Positions 8,747-16,982 of a stretch of DNA of 31,727 bases are shown here, piece by piece. A program made the translations under genes and the position numbers. The notes under the pieces were generated by a model. The model saw only the letters and a list, made by a program, of their open reading frames with translations, had not been told where the DNA came from and searched no databases. The number at the start of each line of letters is the position of its first letter. The first letter of the stretch is position 1. The stretch is from CAZZCU01 sp964652825. GTDB lineage: Bacteria; Bdellovibrionota_B; Oligoflexia; Oligoflexales; CAZZCU01. The DNA lies in contig CAZZCU010000025.1 of assembly GCA_964652825.1 (NCBI GenBank), positions 1 through 31,727 on the forward strand, read 5' to 3'.

Positions 8747-9597
8747 CAAGCGCCAACTTTATTGTTGTATATGGGTTGAAGTGATTTGTGGGTATTTGTC
8801 TCTGATTTTACCACAATCAGATCAGGAATACTAAGCGTCGACACAGATGGCGCGACACATGGCAGAATCATTTGGAAAAGCGCGCGTCCGGGATATTCGG
8901 CGTCTGGTTTGGATGACTGCTGATAATCAAAAATCAGCGTCTGTACCTGCAAGTTCGCGTGCAGCAGATTGCGCCAAACACCAATCGCCTGCGGCTGCGA
9001 AATATCCGCTTGAAATGAAAGCACAAACTGAATGCCATCCGTGGCGAAAGAAAAATCCTGAGCGATAAACGGCCCAATAAACTGCAAAGCCGTGCAAAAT
9101 TTTCGCGTTTCATTATGCAGATGATGAGTAAATTTATATTTTTCGTTCACGATCGACCAAGTCGCAAACATACTCCCGGGTATCGCCGCCAAATGCTCGG
9201 TGCGCGCACCCCAGCCAAGCAAAGTGAATGGTACGGCCGACACCGGTGTGATCGCACGCACGGCCAACCAACGCAACCAGCGCAGACGCGCCAGCGATAA
9301 ATCCGCTAACGCAGCTGCCGCGCTGAAATTTGTCGCGGTAGTTGACGGCTGCATAAACTCCGGGAAATAAGTGATCATTTGTGCAGGCGTCAGCAAATGA
9401 ATAGTGGCATGAGTAGCATTGCACTTGGCGAAATGCGGTGATTTTTCGCGACGCTCATCGCACCACAACAAACCCTCGGCTCCAGATGTCGTCTCGGCCG
9501 CGCCCAATGACGCTAATAATGCCTCCAGACGGCGTAAGAATACGCGATCTTTGCTCAATAGTTGATGAATTGATTGATTACCGATACTCAACAACAC
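8746..9597 (-). CDS. Unknown protein, coupled to membrane protein gene
   Basis: Not recognised. 283 residues without a signal peptide; a short hydrophobic/amphipathic stretch lies in the middle (WLRWLAVRAITPVSAVPFTLLGW, near 105-127). The remainder looks like a mixed alpha/beta soluble domain with several aromatic and histidine residues (KFTHHLHNETRKFC). The start is uncertain: GTG at 9597 is followed by two TTG codons and GGGAG is only three bases before it. Its stop codon overlaps the start of the membrane protein gene (TGATG), so both products are probably made together. Confidence 0.6.
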   Translation of the reverse strand: MLLSIGNQSIHQLLSKDRVFLRRLEALLASLGAAETTSGAEGLLWCDERREKSPHFAKCNATHATIHLLTPAQMITYFPEFMQPSTTATNFSAAAALADLSLARLRWLRWLAVRAITPVSAVPFTLLGWGARTEHLAAIPGSMFATWSIVNEKYKFTHHLHNETRKFCTALQFIGPFIAQDFSFATDGIQFVLSFQADISQPQAIGVWRNLLHANLQVQTLIFDYQQSSKPDAEYPGRALFQMILPCVAPSVSTLSIPDLIVVKSETNTHKSLQPIYNNKVGA

Positions 9598-9694
9598 CCA
9601 CTCCCGTTCAGGATCATATCGGTAAGAGATGCATGAGTAATTAATGGCGGCTGGAGCACACTAGCCGCCGCCTGACTTTAGAAGCAGGAAATAA

Positions 9695-10279
9695 CTAGGT
9701 AAGTAATTCGTTTTTGGTTTCCGCCCAAACAACTACCCAGTAGTCATAAGCGGAATATAACGACAAGCCCAAGGACACCCATAGAGACAACCAGCCAACT
9801 TCCTTAAACGGCCAGGCTAAAGGAACCGTGTCATAAGCCATCAGACAAAACACCGCGATCAGCTGCAACGCGGTTTTCCATTTACCACCCTGACTGACCG
9901 GGATACGCAAACCGCGTTCCAGCGCAACCAGGCGCAGACCGGAAACAAACAACTCCCGGCTGATCAAAATGATCGGAATAAATGCATACACACGGTCGGT
10001 GGCGACCAGCAAAATCAGGGCGGTTGTCAGCAAAAGCTTGTCAGCGATGGGATCCAACAAGGCGCCTAAGGGCGTGACATTGTTATATTTACGTGCCAGA
10101 TAACCATCAAAGAAGTCGGTGACCGCCGCATATAAAAACAACATCGCGCCGAAAAAGCGCAACGGCGTAATATCAAACGGATAGCTGACCATCATCAGTG
10201 GCAGCACCGCTAATCGACTCAGAGTCAATTTGTTGGGCAGGTTACGTAAACGTTCTGTCCAATCAAAATTCCGCTCCAA
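9695..10279 (-). CDS. pgsA: CDP-diacylglycerol-glycerol-3-phosphate 3-phosphatidyltransferase
   Basis: This inner-membrane enzyme makes phosphatidylglycerol phosphate from CDP-diacylglycerol and glycerol 3-phosphate, the first committed step to phosphatidylglycerol and cardiolipin. The CDP-alcohol phosphotransferase motif D-x2-DG-x2-AR-x8-G-x3-D-x3-D is complete (DFFDGYLAR ... GALLDPIAD). Several membrane helices follow. I place the start at TTG 10279 because GAGGTG sits six bases upstream and the product then begins close to the usual LPNKLTLSR; another TTG at 10306 would add nine residues. There is no ATG before residue 29, so a rare start codon is needed. Divergent from nadB. Confidence 0.92.
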   Translation of the reverse strand: MERNFDWTERLRNLPNKLTLSRLAVLPLMMVSYPFDITPLRFFGAMLFLYAAVTDFFDGYLARKYNNVTPLGALLDPIADKLLLTTALILLVATDRVYAFIPIILISRELFVSGLRLVALERGLRIPVSQGGKWKTALQLIAVFCLMAYDTVPLAWPFKEVGWLSLWVSLGLSLYSAYDYWVVVWAETKNELLT

Positions 10280-10346
10280 AGCCCCCACCTCTTCTGCTAA
10301 ACACAAGTCTGCCTATGATCTTAAATTCTAGCAGGGTCGACACGGT

Positions 10347-11948
10347 TTGGGCATGAAATTAATCAGTTGCGAAAATTTAGTGATCGGTTCGGGCATCGCC
10401 GGCCTCAGTCTGGCGCTAAAACTCGCACGGCACGGCCAAGTCCATCTTATTGCCAAGAACCGCCTGACCGAAACCAATACCATTTATGCGCAAGGCGGCA
10501 TCGCGTCCGTCCTTGCCGCCGATGATTCCTTTGATAAGCATGTCGCTGATACGTTGACGGCGGGTGCCGGTCTTTGCCATGGCGATATTGTACGCATGGT
10601 GGTCGAAAACGGTCCGCCAGCAATCCGCGAGCTGATTGAGCTGGGTGTTCGTTTTACACCTGATCCCACATCATCGGATTTTCCGTTTCATCTATCCCGA
10701 GAGGGTGGCCATTCGGAACGACGCGTCATTCACGCTCATGATCTAACTGGTCGCGAGGTTGTGGAGACGTTGGCGGCACGCGTACGTGCGCATCCCCAAA
10801 TTACTGTTACCGAACATCACTTTGCGGTTGATCTAATCACCACCGATAAATACGCCCCCGACTTCGCGCGCAATCGCTGCCTGGGCGCGTATGTGCTCAA
10901 TCATGACACCAAGCAGGTTTATCAGCTGCGCAGTCAACGAACATTCCTCTGCACCGGCGGGCACGGCAAAGTCTATTTGTATACTTCCAATCCCGATAAT
11001 GCGACTGGCGACGGGTTGGCTATGGGTTGGCGTGCTGGTTGCAAAGTCGCCAATCTGGAATTCATGCAATTTCATCCAACGTGTCTATATCATCCGCAGG
11101 CAAAAACATTTTTGATCTCCGAAGCCGTGCGCGGCGAGGGCGGGATTTTAAAAACCCAAAACGGCGAAGCTTTCATGCAGCGCTATCATCCGCTCGCCGA
11201 TCTGGCGCCGCGTGATATCGTTGCACGCGCTATCGACATGGAACTCAAGAAAAGCGGTCTGGAACATGTATATCTCGATGTTCGTCAGCTTGGACGCGAG
11301 CGGTTGCTGCAATTATTCCCAAATATTTTTCAGACGTGTTTGAACCATGGTATCGATATCGCCACGGCGATGATTCCGGTCGTACCGGCAGCGCATTACA
11401 GCTGTGGCGGTCTGGTCACCGACGATTGGGGGCGCACCGGCGTTCACGATCTGTTCGCCGTCGGCGAGGTCGCGTGCACTGGATTGCACGGCGCCAATCG
11501 TCTGGCCTCCAACAGCTTGCTGGAGGCCGTGGTGTTCGCTGATCGCGTCGCTGATTATTGCCGACAACATCCCTTGTCAGACCCGACCACCGCCGAAGTT
11601 CCCGACTGGAATCCGGGCCGCGCCGCCCCCGCTGATGAAAGAGTGCTATTGACCCACGCCTGGGACGAAATCCGTCGTCTGATGTGGCATTACGTCGGCA
11701 TTGTGCGTAGCGATATGCGTCTACGCAAAGCCTACGACCGCCTGACGGTGTTGCGACAAGAGTTGGATAAATTTTACTGGGATTATGAAATTGACGAACA
11801 CATTCTCGAAGTCCGCAATCTGGCGCAGGTGGCCTGGCTGACGGTGCGTTGCGCCATGGCACGCAAAGAATCACGCGGCATCCATTACAACATCGACTAT
11901 ATTGCCGATGCTAATCAGCAATCCGGACACGATACGATTATCTACTGA
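10347..11948 (+). CDS. nadB: L-aspartate oxidase
   Basis: A flavoprotein that oxidises L-aspartate to iminoaspartate, the first step of de novo NAD synthesis. The 533-residue protein begins with the FAD-binding GSGIAGLSLALKLARHG motif and has the family stretches TIYAQGGIA, EFMQFHPTC, HYSCGG and GLHGANRLASNSLLEA, followed by the helical C-terminal domain. TTG at 10347 has AGGG ten bases upstream; ATG at 10353 is the alternative and costs two residues. The partner nadA and nadC are not in the window. The final 11 bases overlap the end of the convergent gene. Confidence 0.95.
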   Translation: MGMKLISCENLVIGSGIAGLSLALKLARHGQVHLIAKNRLTETNTIYAQGGIASVLAADDSFDKHVADTLTAGAGLCHGDIVRMVVENGPPAIRELIELGVRFTPDPTSSDFPFHLSREGGHSERRVIHAHDLTGREVVETLAARVRAHPQITVTEHHFAVDLITTDKYAPDFARNRCLGAYVLNHDTKQVYQLRSQRTFLCTGGHGKVYLYTSNPDNATGDGLAMGWRAGCKVANLEFMQFHPTCLYHPQAKTFLISEAVRGEGGILKTQNGEAFMQRYHPLADLAPRDIVARAIDMELKKSGLEHVYLDVRQLGRERLLQLFPNIFQTCLNHGIDIATAMIPVVPAAHYSCGGLVTDDWGRTGVHDLFAVGEVACTGLHGANRLASNSLLEAVVFADRVADYCRQHPLSDPTTAEVPDWNPGRAAPADERVLLTHAWDEIRRLMWHYVGIVRSDMRLRKAYDRLTVLRQELDKFYWDYEIDEHILEVRNLAQVAWLTVRCAMARKESRGIHYNIDYIADANQQSGHDTIIY

Positions 11949-12387
11949 TACTGACGGGTTTGTCGCTTTCGATACGCAAACGCAACTGACCGAGATTCAT
12001 TGCCGTACGCAGTGTCGGCGTAATCTGCGGCACCACCTGAATCGTGCTTAAACCGCGAAACGTATAGAGAACCGGTGAACCCGGCTTGAGATCAACATAA
12101 CGCACACGATCCTGACGCGGATCAAAAATAGCGATCTTAATCGGCGGCAATTGCTTCTTGCCGGTGGACTGCGAAACAAAACTTAAAGTTTGCGGTGTAT
12201 CGGTGGAGCTCAAGCGCAAAGGCACGCTTAGCGGCGAGAGAATTTTAGCGGCGCGCGGCAATGTCACCTGCGAACCTTGCGGCATCGTTCCAACATCGAA
12301 TTGATCATTACCGGTGGCAATCTCCGAGCTGATCGTCGCCAACGAACCGATCGCTATCACCGCTAGTTTGACGAATAAATGCGTCAT
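11938..12387 (-). CDS. Small exported unknown protein
   Basis: Not recognised. I start at ATG 12387, which puts a signal-like segment first (MTHLFVKLAVIAIGSLATI), giving 149 residues; the frame is open to 12465. The mature part is predicted all-beta, with alternating hydrophobic pattern and stretches such as PPIKIAIFDPRQDRVRYVDLKPG and YTFRGLSTIQVVPQ, similar in feel to small periplasmic beta-sandwich proteins. No cysteines in the mature part. It is divergent from pilT/pilU and overlaps the nadB end by 11 bases. Confidence 0.6.
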   Translation of the reverse strand: MTHLFVKLAVIAIGSLATISSEIATGNDQFDVGTMPQGSQVTLPRAAKILSPLSVPLRLSSTDTPQTLSFVSQSTGKKQLPPIKIAIFDPRQDRVRYVDLKPGSPVLYTFRGLSTIQVVPQITPTLRTAMNLGQLRLRIESDKPVSISR

Positions 12388-12600
12388 ATGAACCCCTATG
12401 GTTTTTGACGAATGCTCGGAGAGGAAAAAGCGTCTATTTATTGTAGGCGGTGAAGTCATTGCCAATCAAGCCATGTGAGCAATTTTTCTTATTGGCCTGA
12501 CGACACCGGATACCGCTCATTTTTGTGTTTTTTTATAAAGTCACCATAAAACTTTGGCAAAAAATACCGATCAAACTCAGGAATACCTGAGGGTCGTAAC

Positions 12601-13683
12601 GTGAATAATATGGATATAGAGCGCATTCTGAAGGTTGCCGTGCGCGGCGGCGCCAGCGACGTTATTCTTAAAACTGGCTCAGTGCCACGTTTTCGCTTCA
12701 ATGGCGAACTAATATCGTTATCAGACGGCGCCGTTATAACCGCGGAAACCATGACCGGTTGGGTACAGAACATGCTACCCCGGCATCTGCTGCAAAAGCT
12801 GGAAACTATCGAAGACCTGGACTTCAGCTATCAATCCAAGAACGGCAATCGCTTCCGCGTGAACTTATTCCGTCAGCGCCAAAGTTATGGACTGGTCATG
12901 CGCGTCGTGTCTTCGCACGTAAAAAGTATCGAGGAACTGCAACTACCGGCGATCTTCCGCGATTTCGCCAAAGAAAAACGCGGCCTCATCCTGGTCACCG
13001 GCTCCACCGGCAGCGGCAAATCAACCACTCTGGCGGCGATGATCGAATCGATCAATATCAGCAAGCCAGCACATATTATCACTATCGAAGATCCCATCGA
13101 ATTCAGTTTCGCCGATCGGATGTCGACCATACAACAACGCGAAATCGGTGTTGATTGCCCATCATTTCCGGCAGCGCTGCGTAGCGCACTGCGGCAAAAT
13201 CCCGACATTATTCTGGTCGGTGAGTTGCGCGATCGCGAAACCACCGAGACGGCATTGATGGCCGCGGAAACCGGGCATCTGGTTCTCTCGACCTTGCACA
13301 CGCTCGACGCTGTCGAGACGATGACGCGGTTGTTATCGTATTTTCCGCCACATCAACATCAGGCGTTACGCATCATGTTATCGACAACGTTACGCGCCGT
13401 CATTTCGCAGCGCCTGGTGCCGCGTAAAGACAACAAAAGCCTGGCGGCGGCATTTGAAATTCTGGTCGGCAACGCTCAGGTAAAAGAATGCATCCTCAAA
13501 GGCGAGGACTTTGAGAAATTACATGATGCCATGCGCGATGGCGTCGAAACATATGGCATGTGTAGCTTCGATCAATCGCTGATGGAGCTTTACAAAAACG
13601 GCATTATCTCGCGCGAAACCGCCCTCAGTTATGCCTCACGCAAAGAAGATCTGCGCCTGCGCATCAGCGGTGTCGGTAAGTAA
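12601..13683 (+). CDS. Type IV pilus retraction ATPase, PilT/PilU family
   Basis: A hexameric cytosolic ATPase of the secretion-NTPase superfamily that powers pilus retraction (twitching motility). Visible are Walker A GSTGSGKST (134-142), Asp box TIEDPIEF (161-168), Walker B with IILVGELRD (203-211) and His box HLVLSTLHT (226-234). The N-terminal domain contains GASDVILKTGSVPRFRFNG, the usual PAS-like start. 360 residues is the normal length. The start is GTG at 12601 with GAGGG at 12589-12593. The usual aligned neighbours (yggS, pilU/pilT partner) are missing, so PilT cannot be told from PilU. A pilin-like gene lies at 25180 in the same window. Confidence 0.92.
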   Translation: MNNMDIERILKVAVRGGASDVILKTGSVPRFRFNGELISLSDGAVITAETMTGWVQNMLPRHLLQKLETIEDLDFSYQSKNGNRFRVNLFRQRQSYGLVMRVVSSHVKSIEELQLPAIFRDFAKEKRGLILVTGSTGSGKSTTLAAMIESINISKPAHIITIEDPIEFSFADRMSTIQQREIGVDCPSFPAALRSALRQNPDIILVGELRDRETTETALMAAETGHLVLSTLHTLDAVETMTRLLSYFPPHQHQALRIMLSTTLRAVISQRLVPRKDNKSLAAAFEILVGNAQVKECILKGEDFEKLHDAMRDGVETYGMCSFDQSLMELYKNGIISRETALSYASRKEDLRLRISGVGK

Positions 13684-13751
13684 ATTGTCGCCATTTTAGA
13701 CAAACCCCTGCAAAAACCATAATAACTACCTATTTTTATTGATATTTTTAT

Positions 13752-13768
13752 CAGGTACATCTTTTGCA
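13752..13768 (+). promoter_or_regulatory. Possible sigma-54 promoter for VWA lipoprotein
   Basis: CAGGTACATCTTTTGCA has GG and GC ten bases apart and a perfect TTGCA at -12, but only a partial -24 box (AGGTAC instead of TGGCAC). Transcription would start near 13780, 30 bases before the gene. Such a partial match could occur by chance in a few kilobases of intergenic DNA. Confidence 0.35.
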
Positions 13769-13809
13769 CAGTCTAAGCTGAATCTTTTTCATTTATAGGC
13801 TTTAGACAG

Positions 13810-14925
13810 ATGCAAGTTATGAAAACCAAAGTTGTTCAAATTCAATTAGGTGGCCTGGCGCTGATCGGCATGGCGGCAATGATCATGGCAGCCTGCAACG
13901 ACTCGGAATTCAAAGGCAACGTCGGCCGCAAAGCCGCGGAAGAAGCTCCGGCTGAGCCGGCAAAAATTCTGCCGGTTAATCTGACTTGTCTGGACAGTGA
14001 TGCCAATGCCAGCACTAAATCCATCTCGGTCAAAGGCAAACGCCACGATAAAATCAAAATCCAGGGTGAGTTCTGCCCACGTGCTTACGCTAATTTAACC
14101 GTCTTGTTTGTCATCGATGTCTCCGGCTCAATGGGTGACAACGATAACGGCAACGCCTTCAGCGGTTGCGGTCGTTCGGCGTCCGTCAAAGCTATCACCG
14201 ATCGTTTAATCGCCAATGCGCGCCCGCAGGATCAGATCAATGCCGGCGCCATTACTTTCAGCACCACCGCTGCGCAGGTGGCGCCTCTACAACCGGTCGC
14301 CCAATTCCAGGCTAACGTCAGTCACGGCACGCTATGCAACGTTCAACATACAACCAATTACGGAGCCGCTCTAAATTCAGCCACGCAAATGCTGGCGAAC
14401 GTGTCCGGCACCAAAGTCGTATATTTTATCACCGATGGTCGTCCAGAAATCTACCGGGGGGCTCCGGATACACAAGCAGAAAACGAAGGTCTGGTGGCGG
14501 CGCAACAATTACGTGCACAAGCCGATACCACGCTGAACGCGATCTATCTGGGTAACCCTGATCAAACCGCACTCAACTATCTGGCGCAAATTGCCGGCGA
14601 CGCGAATCGCGTCCGTCTGGTCAGCAATGCCGCGCAAATGGCGGAAGAAATTTTGAAGTTCGCGCTACCTGAAATCGTTGTCGTCGAGAATACCGTGCGG
14701 GGCAGCCTGCGTATCGAGTCATCGACCGATGAACAGGCAGTATCGATTAAAACCTTCCAAAGAATCTCCAACCGTACAGGCGTGTGGAGTTATGAGACGG
14801 AGCCGTTTCTTTTAAATATCGACGCGCTTGGTCGTAGCCTGCATCATTTCACTATCAAAGCCAACGACCAAGGCGGCAAAGAACAATCGGCGTCCGTCAC
14901 TATCGACTTTCAGGCGCTGGATTAG
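13810..14925 (+). CDS. Von Willebrand factor A domain lipoprotein
   Basis: 371 residues. A lipoprotein signal ends at IMAAC (Cys29), followed by Asn. After a ~60-residue linker comes a von Willebrand A domain at about 95-285 with a complete metal-ion site: DVSGSMG (Asp103, Ser105, Ser107), TNYGAAL (Thr ~182) and FITDGRP (Asp199). Such domains bind protein ligands through a divalent metal. The last ~80 residues are a beta-rich domain (VENTVRGSLRIESSTDE...), probably immunoglobulin-like. Three additional cysteines lie in the A domain region. An adhesin or surface-assembly factor is likely; the ligand is unknown. The start could also be ATG 13819. It is monocistronic, behind an AT-rich leader with a possible sigma-54 box. 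Confidence 0.88.
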   Translation: MQVMKTKVVQIQLGGLALIGMAAMIMAACNDSEFKGNVGRKAAEEAPAEPAKILPVNLTCLDSDANASTKSISVKGKRHDKIKIQGEFCPRAYANLTVLFVIDVSGSMGDNDNGNAFSGCGRSASVKAITDRLIANARPQDQINAGAITFSTTAAQVAPLQPVAQFQANVSHGTLCNVQHTTNYGAALNSATQMLANVSGTKVVYFITDGRPEIYRGAPDTQAENEGLVAAQQLRAQADTTLNAIYLGNPDQTALNYLAQIAGDANRVRLVSNAAQMAEEILKFALPEIVVVENTVRGSLRIESSTDEQAVSIKTFQRISNRTGVWSYETEPFLLNIDALGRSLHHFTIKANDQGGKEQSASVTIDFQALD

Positions 14926-14960
14926 CGCCTTAGTCACATAGAGCAATCATCAAAACATCA

Positions 14961-16082
14961 TCAACGAGCGTCGGCTGCCGGCGCTTTCTTCTGCTTATCC
15001 GCCGCTGCTTTCAACACGCCAGCATCCACCTTGGGAGCCGCTGGTGCCGCGCTAGCATTCGGATTGGTCTTCGCGTCCTCGGCAATCGCACCAAAGGTCT
15101 TGCGCAATTCACCCTCAATACCACGCATGACTTCGACGTTGGTCGCCAGAAAGTCCTTGGCATTCTCACGTCCCTGACCGAGACGTTGATCTTTATACGC
15201 AAACCAGGTACCGCTCTTATCGACGATATTTTTCGCCGCCGCCAGATCAAGCACATCACCGGTACGCGAAATACCTTTGCCAAACATCACGTCAAACTCA
15301 GCTTCGCGGAAAGGTGCCGCGACTTTGTTTTTCACCACCTTAACTTTGACGCGATTACCGATGGCCTCGTCGTTTTGCTTAATCGAAGCAATACGGCGGA
15401 TATCCATACGCATGCTGGAGTAGAATTTCAAAGCGTTGCCGCCAGTTGTTGTTTCCGGATTACCAAACATAACGCCGATTTTCATGCGGATTTGATTGAT
15501 AAAGATCACCACGCAATTTGAGCGCGACACCGAACCCGTGAGTTTACGCAAAGCCTGCGACATCAAGCGTGCCTGCAGACCCATATGCGAATCACCCATT
15601 TCGCCTTCGATTTCCGCGCGCGGCGTCAAAGCAGCGACGGAATCAACCACGATGACATCCACGGCGTTACTGCGCACCAACATATCGACAATTTCCAAAG
15701 CCTGTTCGCCGTTATCGGGCTGCGAGACCAACAGGTCTTCAAGATTCACGCCGATACGTTTGGCGTAAGAAGTATCCAGTGCATGCTCGGCATCCACAAA
15801 AGCACCGACGCCACCGATTTTTTGCGCCTCTGACACAACGTGCAAAGCCAGCGTCGTTTTACCGCTCGATTCTGGACCATAGATTTCGATAATACGACCG
15901 CGCGGCAAGCCACCTACTCCCAACGCCATGTCCAGTGACAACGAACCGGTGGAAATGACCTCTAGCGGGTCCACCTGACCGGAGTTTTTGCCAAGACGCA
16001 TGATCGCGCCTTTGCCAAACTGTTTTTCGATGGTTGAGACAGCTTGTTCGAGTGCCTTCGACTTTTCTTGTGCTTCAGCCAT
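14961..16082 (-). CDS. recA: Recombinase A
   Basis: RecA forms filaments on single-stranded DNA, drives strand exchange and triggers LexA self-cleavage. Walker A is GPESSGKT (69-76); other hallmark stretches are VDAEHALD, IVVDSVAALTPRAE, QARLMSQALRKL and the DNA-binding loop 2 region GNPETTTGGNALKFYSS. 373 residues including an Ala/Lys-rich C-terminal tail. AAGGAG stands directly upstream of ATG 16082. It is 26 bases behind the EI24 gene on the same strand and may be co-transcribed; I see no LexA-type palindrome in that gap. recX is not adjacent. Confidence 0.98.
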   Translation of the reverse strand: MAEAQEKSKALEQAVSTIEKQFGKGAIMRLGKNSGQVDPLEVISTGSLSLDMALGVGGLPRGRIIEIYGPESSGKTTLALHVVSEAQKIGGVGAFVDAEHALDTSYAKRIGVNLEDLLVSQPDNGEQALEIVDMLVRSNAVDVIVVDSVAALTPRAEIEGEMGDSHMGLQARLMSQALRKLTGSVSRSNCVVIFINQIRMKIGVMFGNPETTTGGNALKFYSSMRMDIRRIASIKQNDEAIGNRVKVKVVKNKVAAPFREAEFDVMFGKGISRTGDVLDLAAAKNIVDKSGTWFAYKDQRLGQGRENAKDFLATNVEVMRGIEGELRKTFGAIAEDAKTNPNASAAPAAPKVDAGVLKAAADKQKKAPAADAR

Positions 16083-16108
16083 AGTGTTCTCCTTCTATAA
16101 TCAATGAT

Positions 16109-16837
16109 TCAAGCTGCGCGATCCTGCTGACGTTGCAACTTTTCGAGATTTAACATCGTGCCACCAACCACGGCCAATGGCATGAACACAAATTGTAAAA
16201 ATGGAATCACCAGCCACACGCCTAAACCCATAACGGCCCAAAAATCCCCACTGACAAATCTAAGTCGCTCGTTGAAGCGCCATCCGCGCCGAGCCAGAGG
16301 ATAGTCGTAAAAATTCCAACCGATAAGAAAGGCTGTGACCAGAGTGCAGATTACATTGAACCCCGGAATTAACAAGAGCAGAATCGACACGAATAATATA
16401 AACGCGGCCTTCTTGAATTCCTCTAACATCAATTTCAAAGAAGCCCAAAGACCGATGTCTTGGGCTTTGTCACCAAGCACGCTCCGTTCAACGGCCAGAG
16501 AGACCCATTCATAAATTGGCGCGGCGAGGATATTGACCAGCAACATGCACGCGACCCAACTCAAGACCAGCAAGGCCACATACAGCAACAAGCGTGCTGC
16601 GTAATAAATAGGCAACCACCAAGCTGACTCCGGACGCGCGAACATCAAGCGGTCGATCAAAAACTGCTCGTTTTGAAAGAAGAGCCCCCAGCCCGATCCC
16701 AACAAAATCAAACCCAAGGCGATCGGCGCGAACAGCACCAATAAATAACGTGGATGCGCGCGCAGCCAATGCCACCCGGCGATAAAAGCGGTAAAACCCC
16801 GCGTAAATTCAGCAATCGGCGACAACAACGCTTTCAC
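16109..16837 (-). CDS. EI24/CysZ-like inner membrane protein
   Basis: 242 residues with about six hydrophobic segments and the EI24 domain pattern: an N-terminal FTRGFTAFIAGWHWL helix, ILAAPIYEWVSLAVE in the middle and WNFYDYPLARRGW near 195-207, the latter being the typical conserved stretch of this family. Members include the sulfate transporter CysZ; many are uncharacterised, so transport of sulfate is not established here. The start is GTG at 16837 with GGAT upstream. It precedes recA by 26 bases. A sigma-54-like sequence lies at 16909-16925. Confidence 0.82.
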   Translation of the reverse strand: MKALLSPIAEFTRGFTAFIAGWHWLRAHPRYLLVLFAPIALGLILLGSGWGLFFQNEQFLIDRLMFARPESAWWLPIYYAARLLLYVALLVLSWVACMLLVNILAAPIYEWVSLAVERSVLGDKAQDIGLWASLKLMLEEFKKAAFILFVSILLLLIPGFNVICTLVTAFLIGWNFYDYPLARRGWRFNERLRFVSGDFWAVMGLGVWLVIPFLQFVFMPLAVVGGTMLNLEKLQRQQDRAA

Positions 16838-16908
16838 TAGTTCTGATCCTTGTCCATTAACCCACGACTATCCATAACGAAGTTTGGGAATTTTGCCTAG
16901 CCATCAAG

Positions 16909-16925
16909 CGCAAAAGTCATGCCCT
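16909..16925 (-). promoter_or_regulatory. Possible sigma-54 promoter upstream of EI24-recA
   Basis: Read on the minus strand: AGGGCATGACTTTTGCG. GG and GC are ten bases apart, GGCA and TTGC are exact, and G/A at the next -24 positions also fit. Predicted start near 16898, about 60 bases before the EI24 start codon. The flanking bases of the consensus (YT and final W) do not match. Confidence 0.4.
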
Positions 16926-16982
16926 GACCGCAAGCAACCGATAACAGTTATACGAGTTCTGCAAAATTCACGGAGATAGACT

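Noticed and set aside
9646..9669. Seven-bp GC hairpin after pgsA
   Set aside because: The loop is ten bases and no T run follows on the pgsA strand; too weak to call a terminator.
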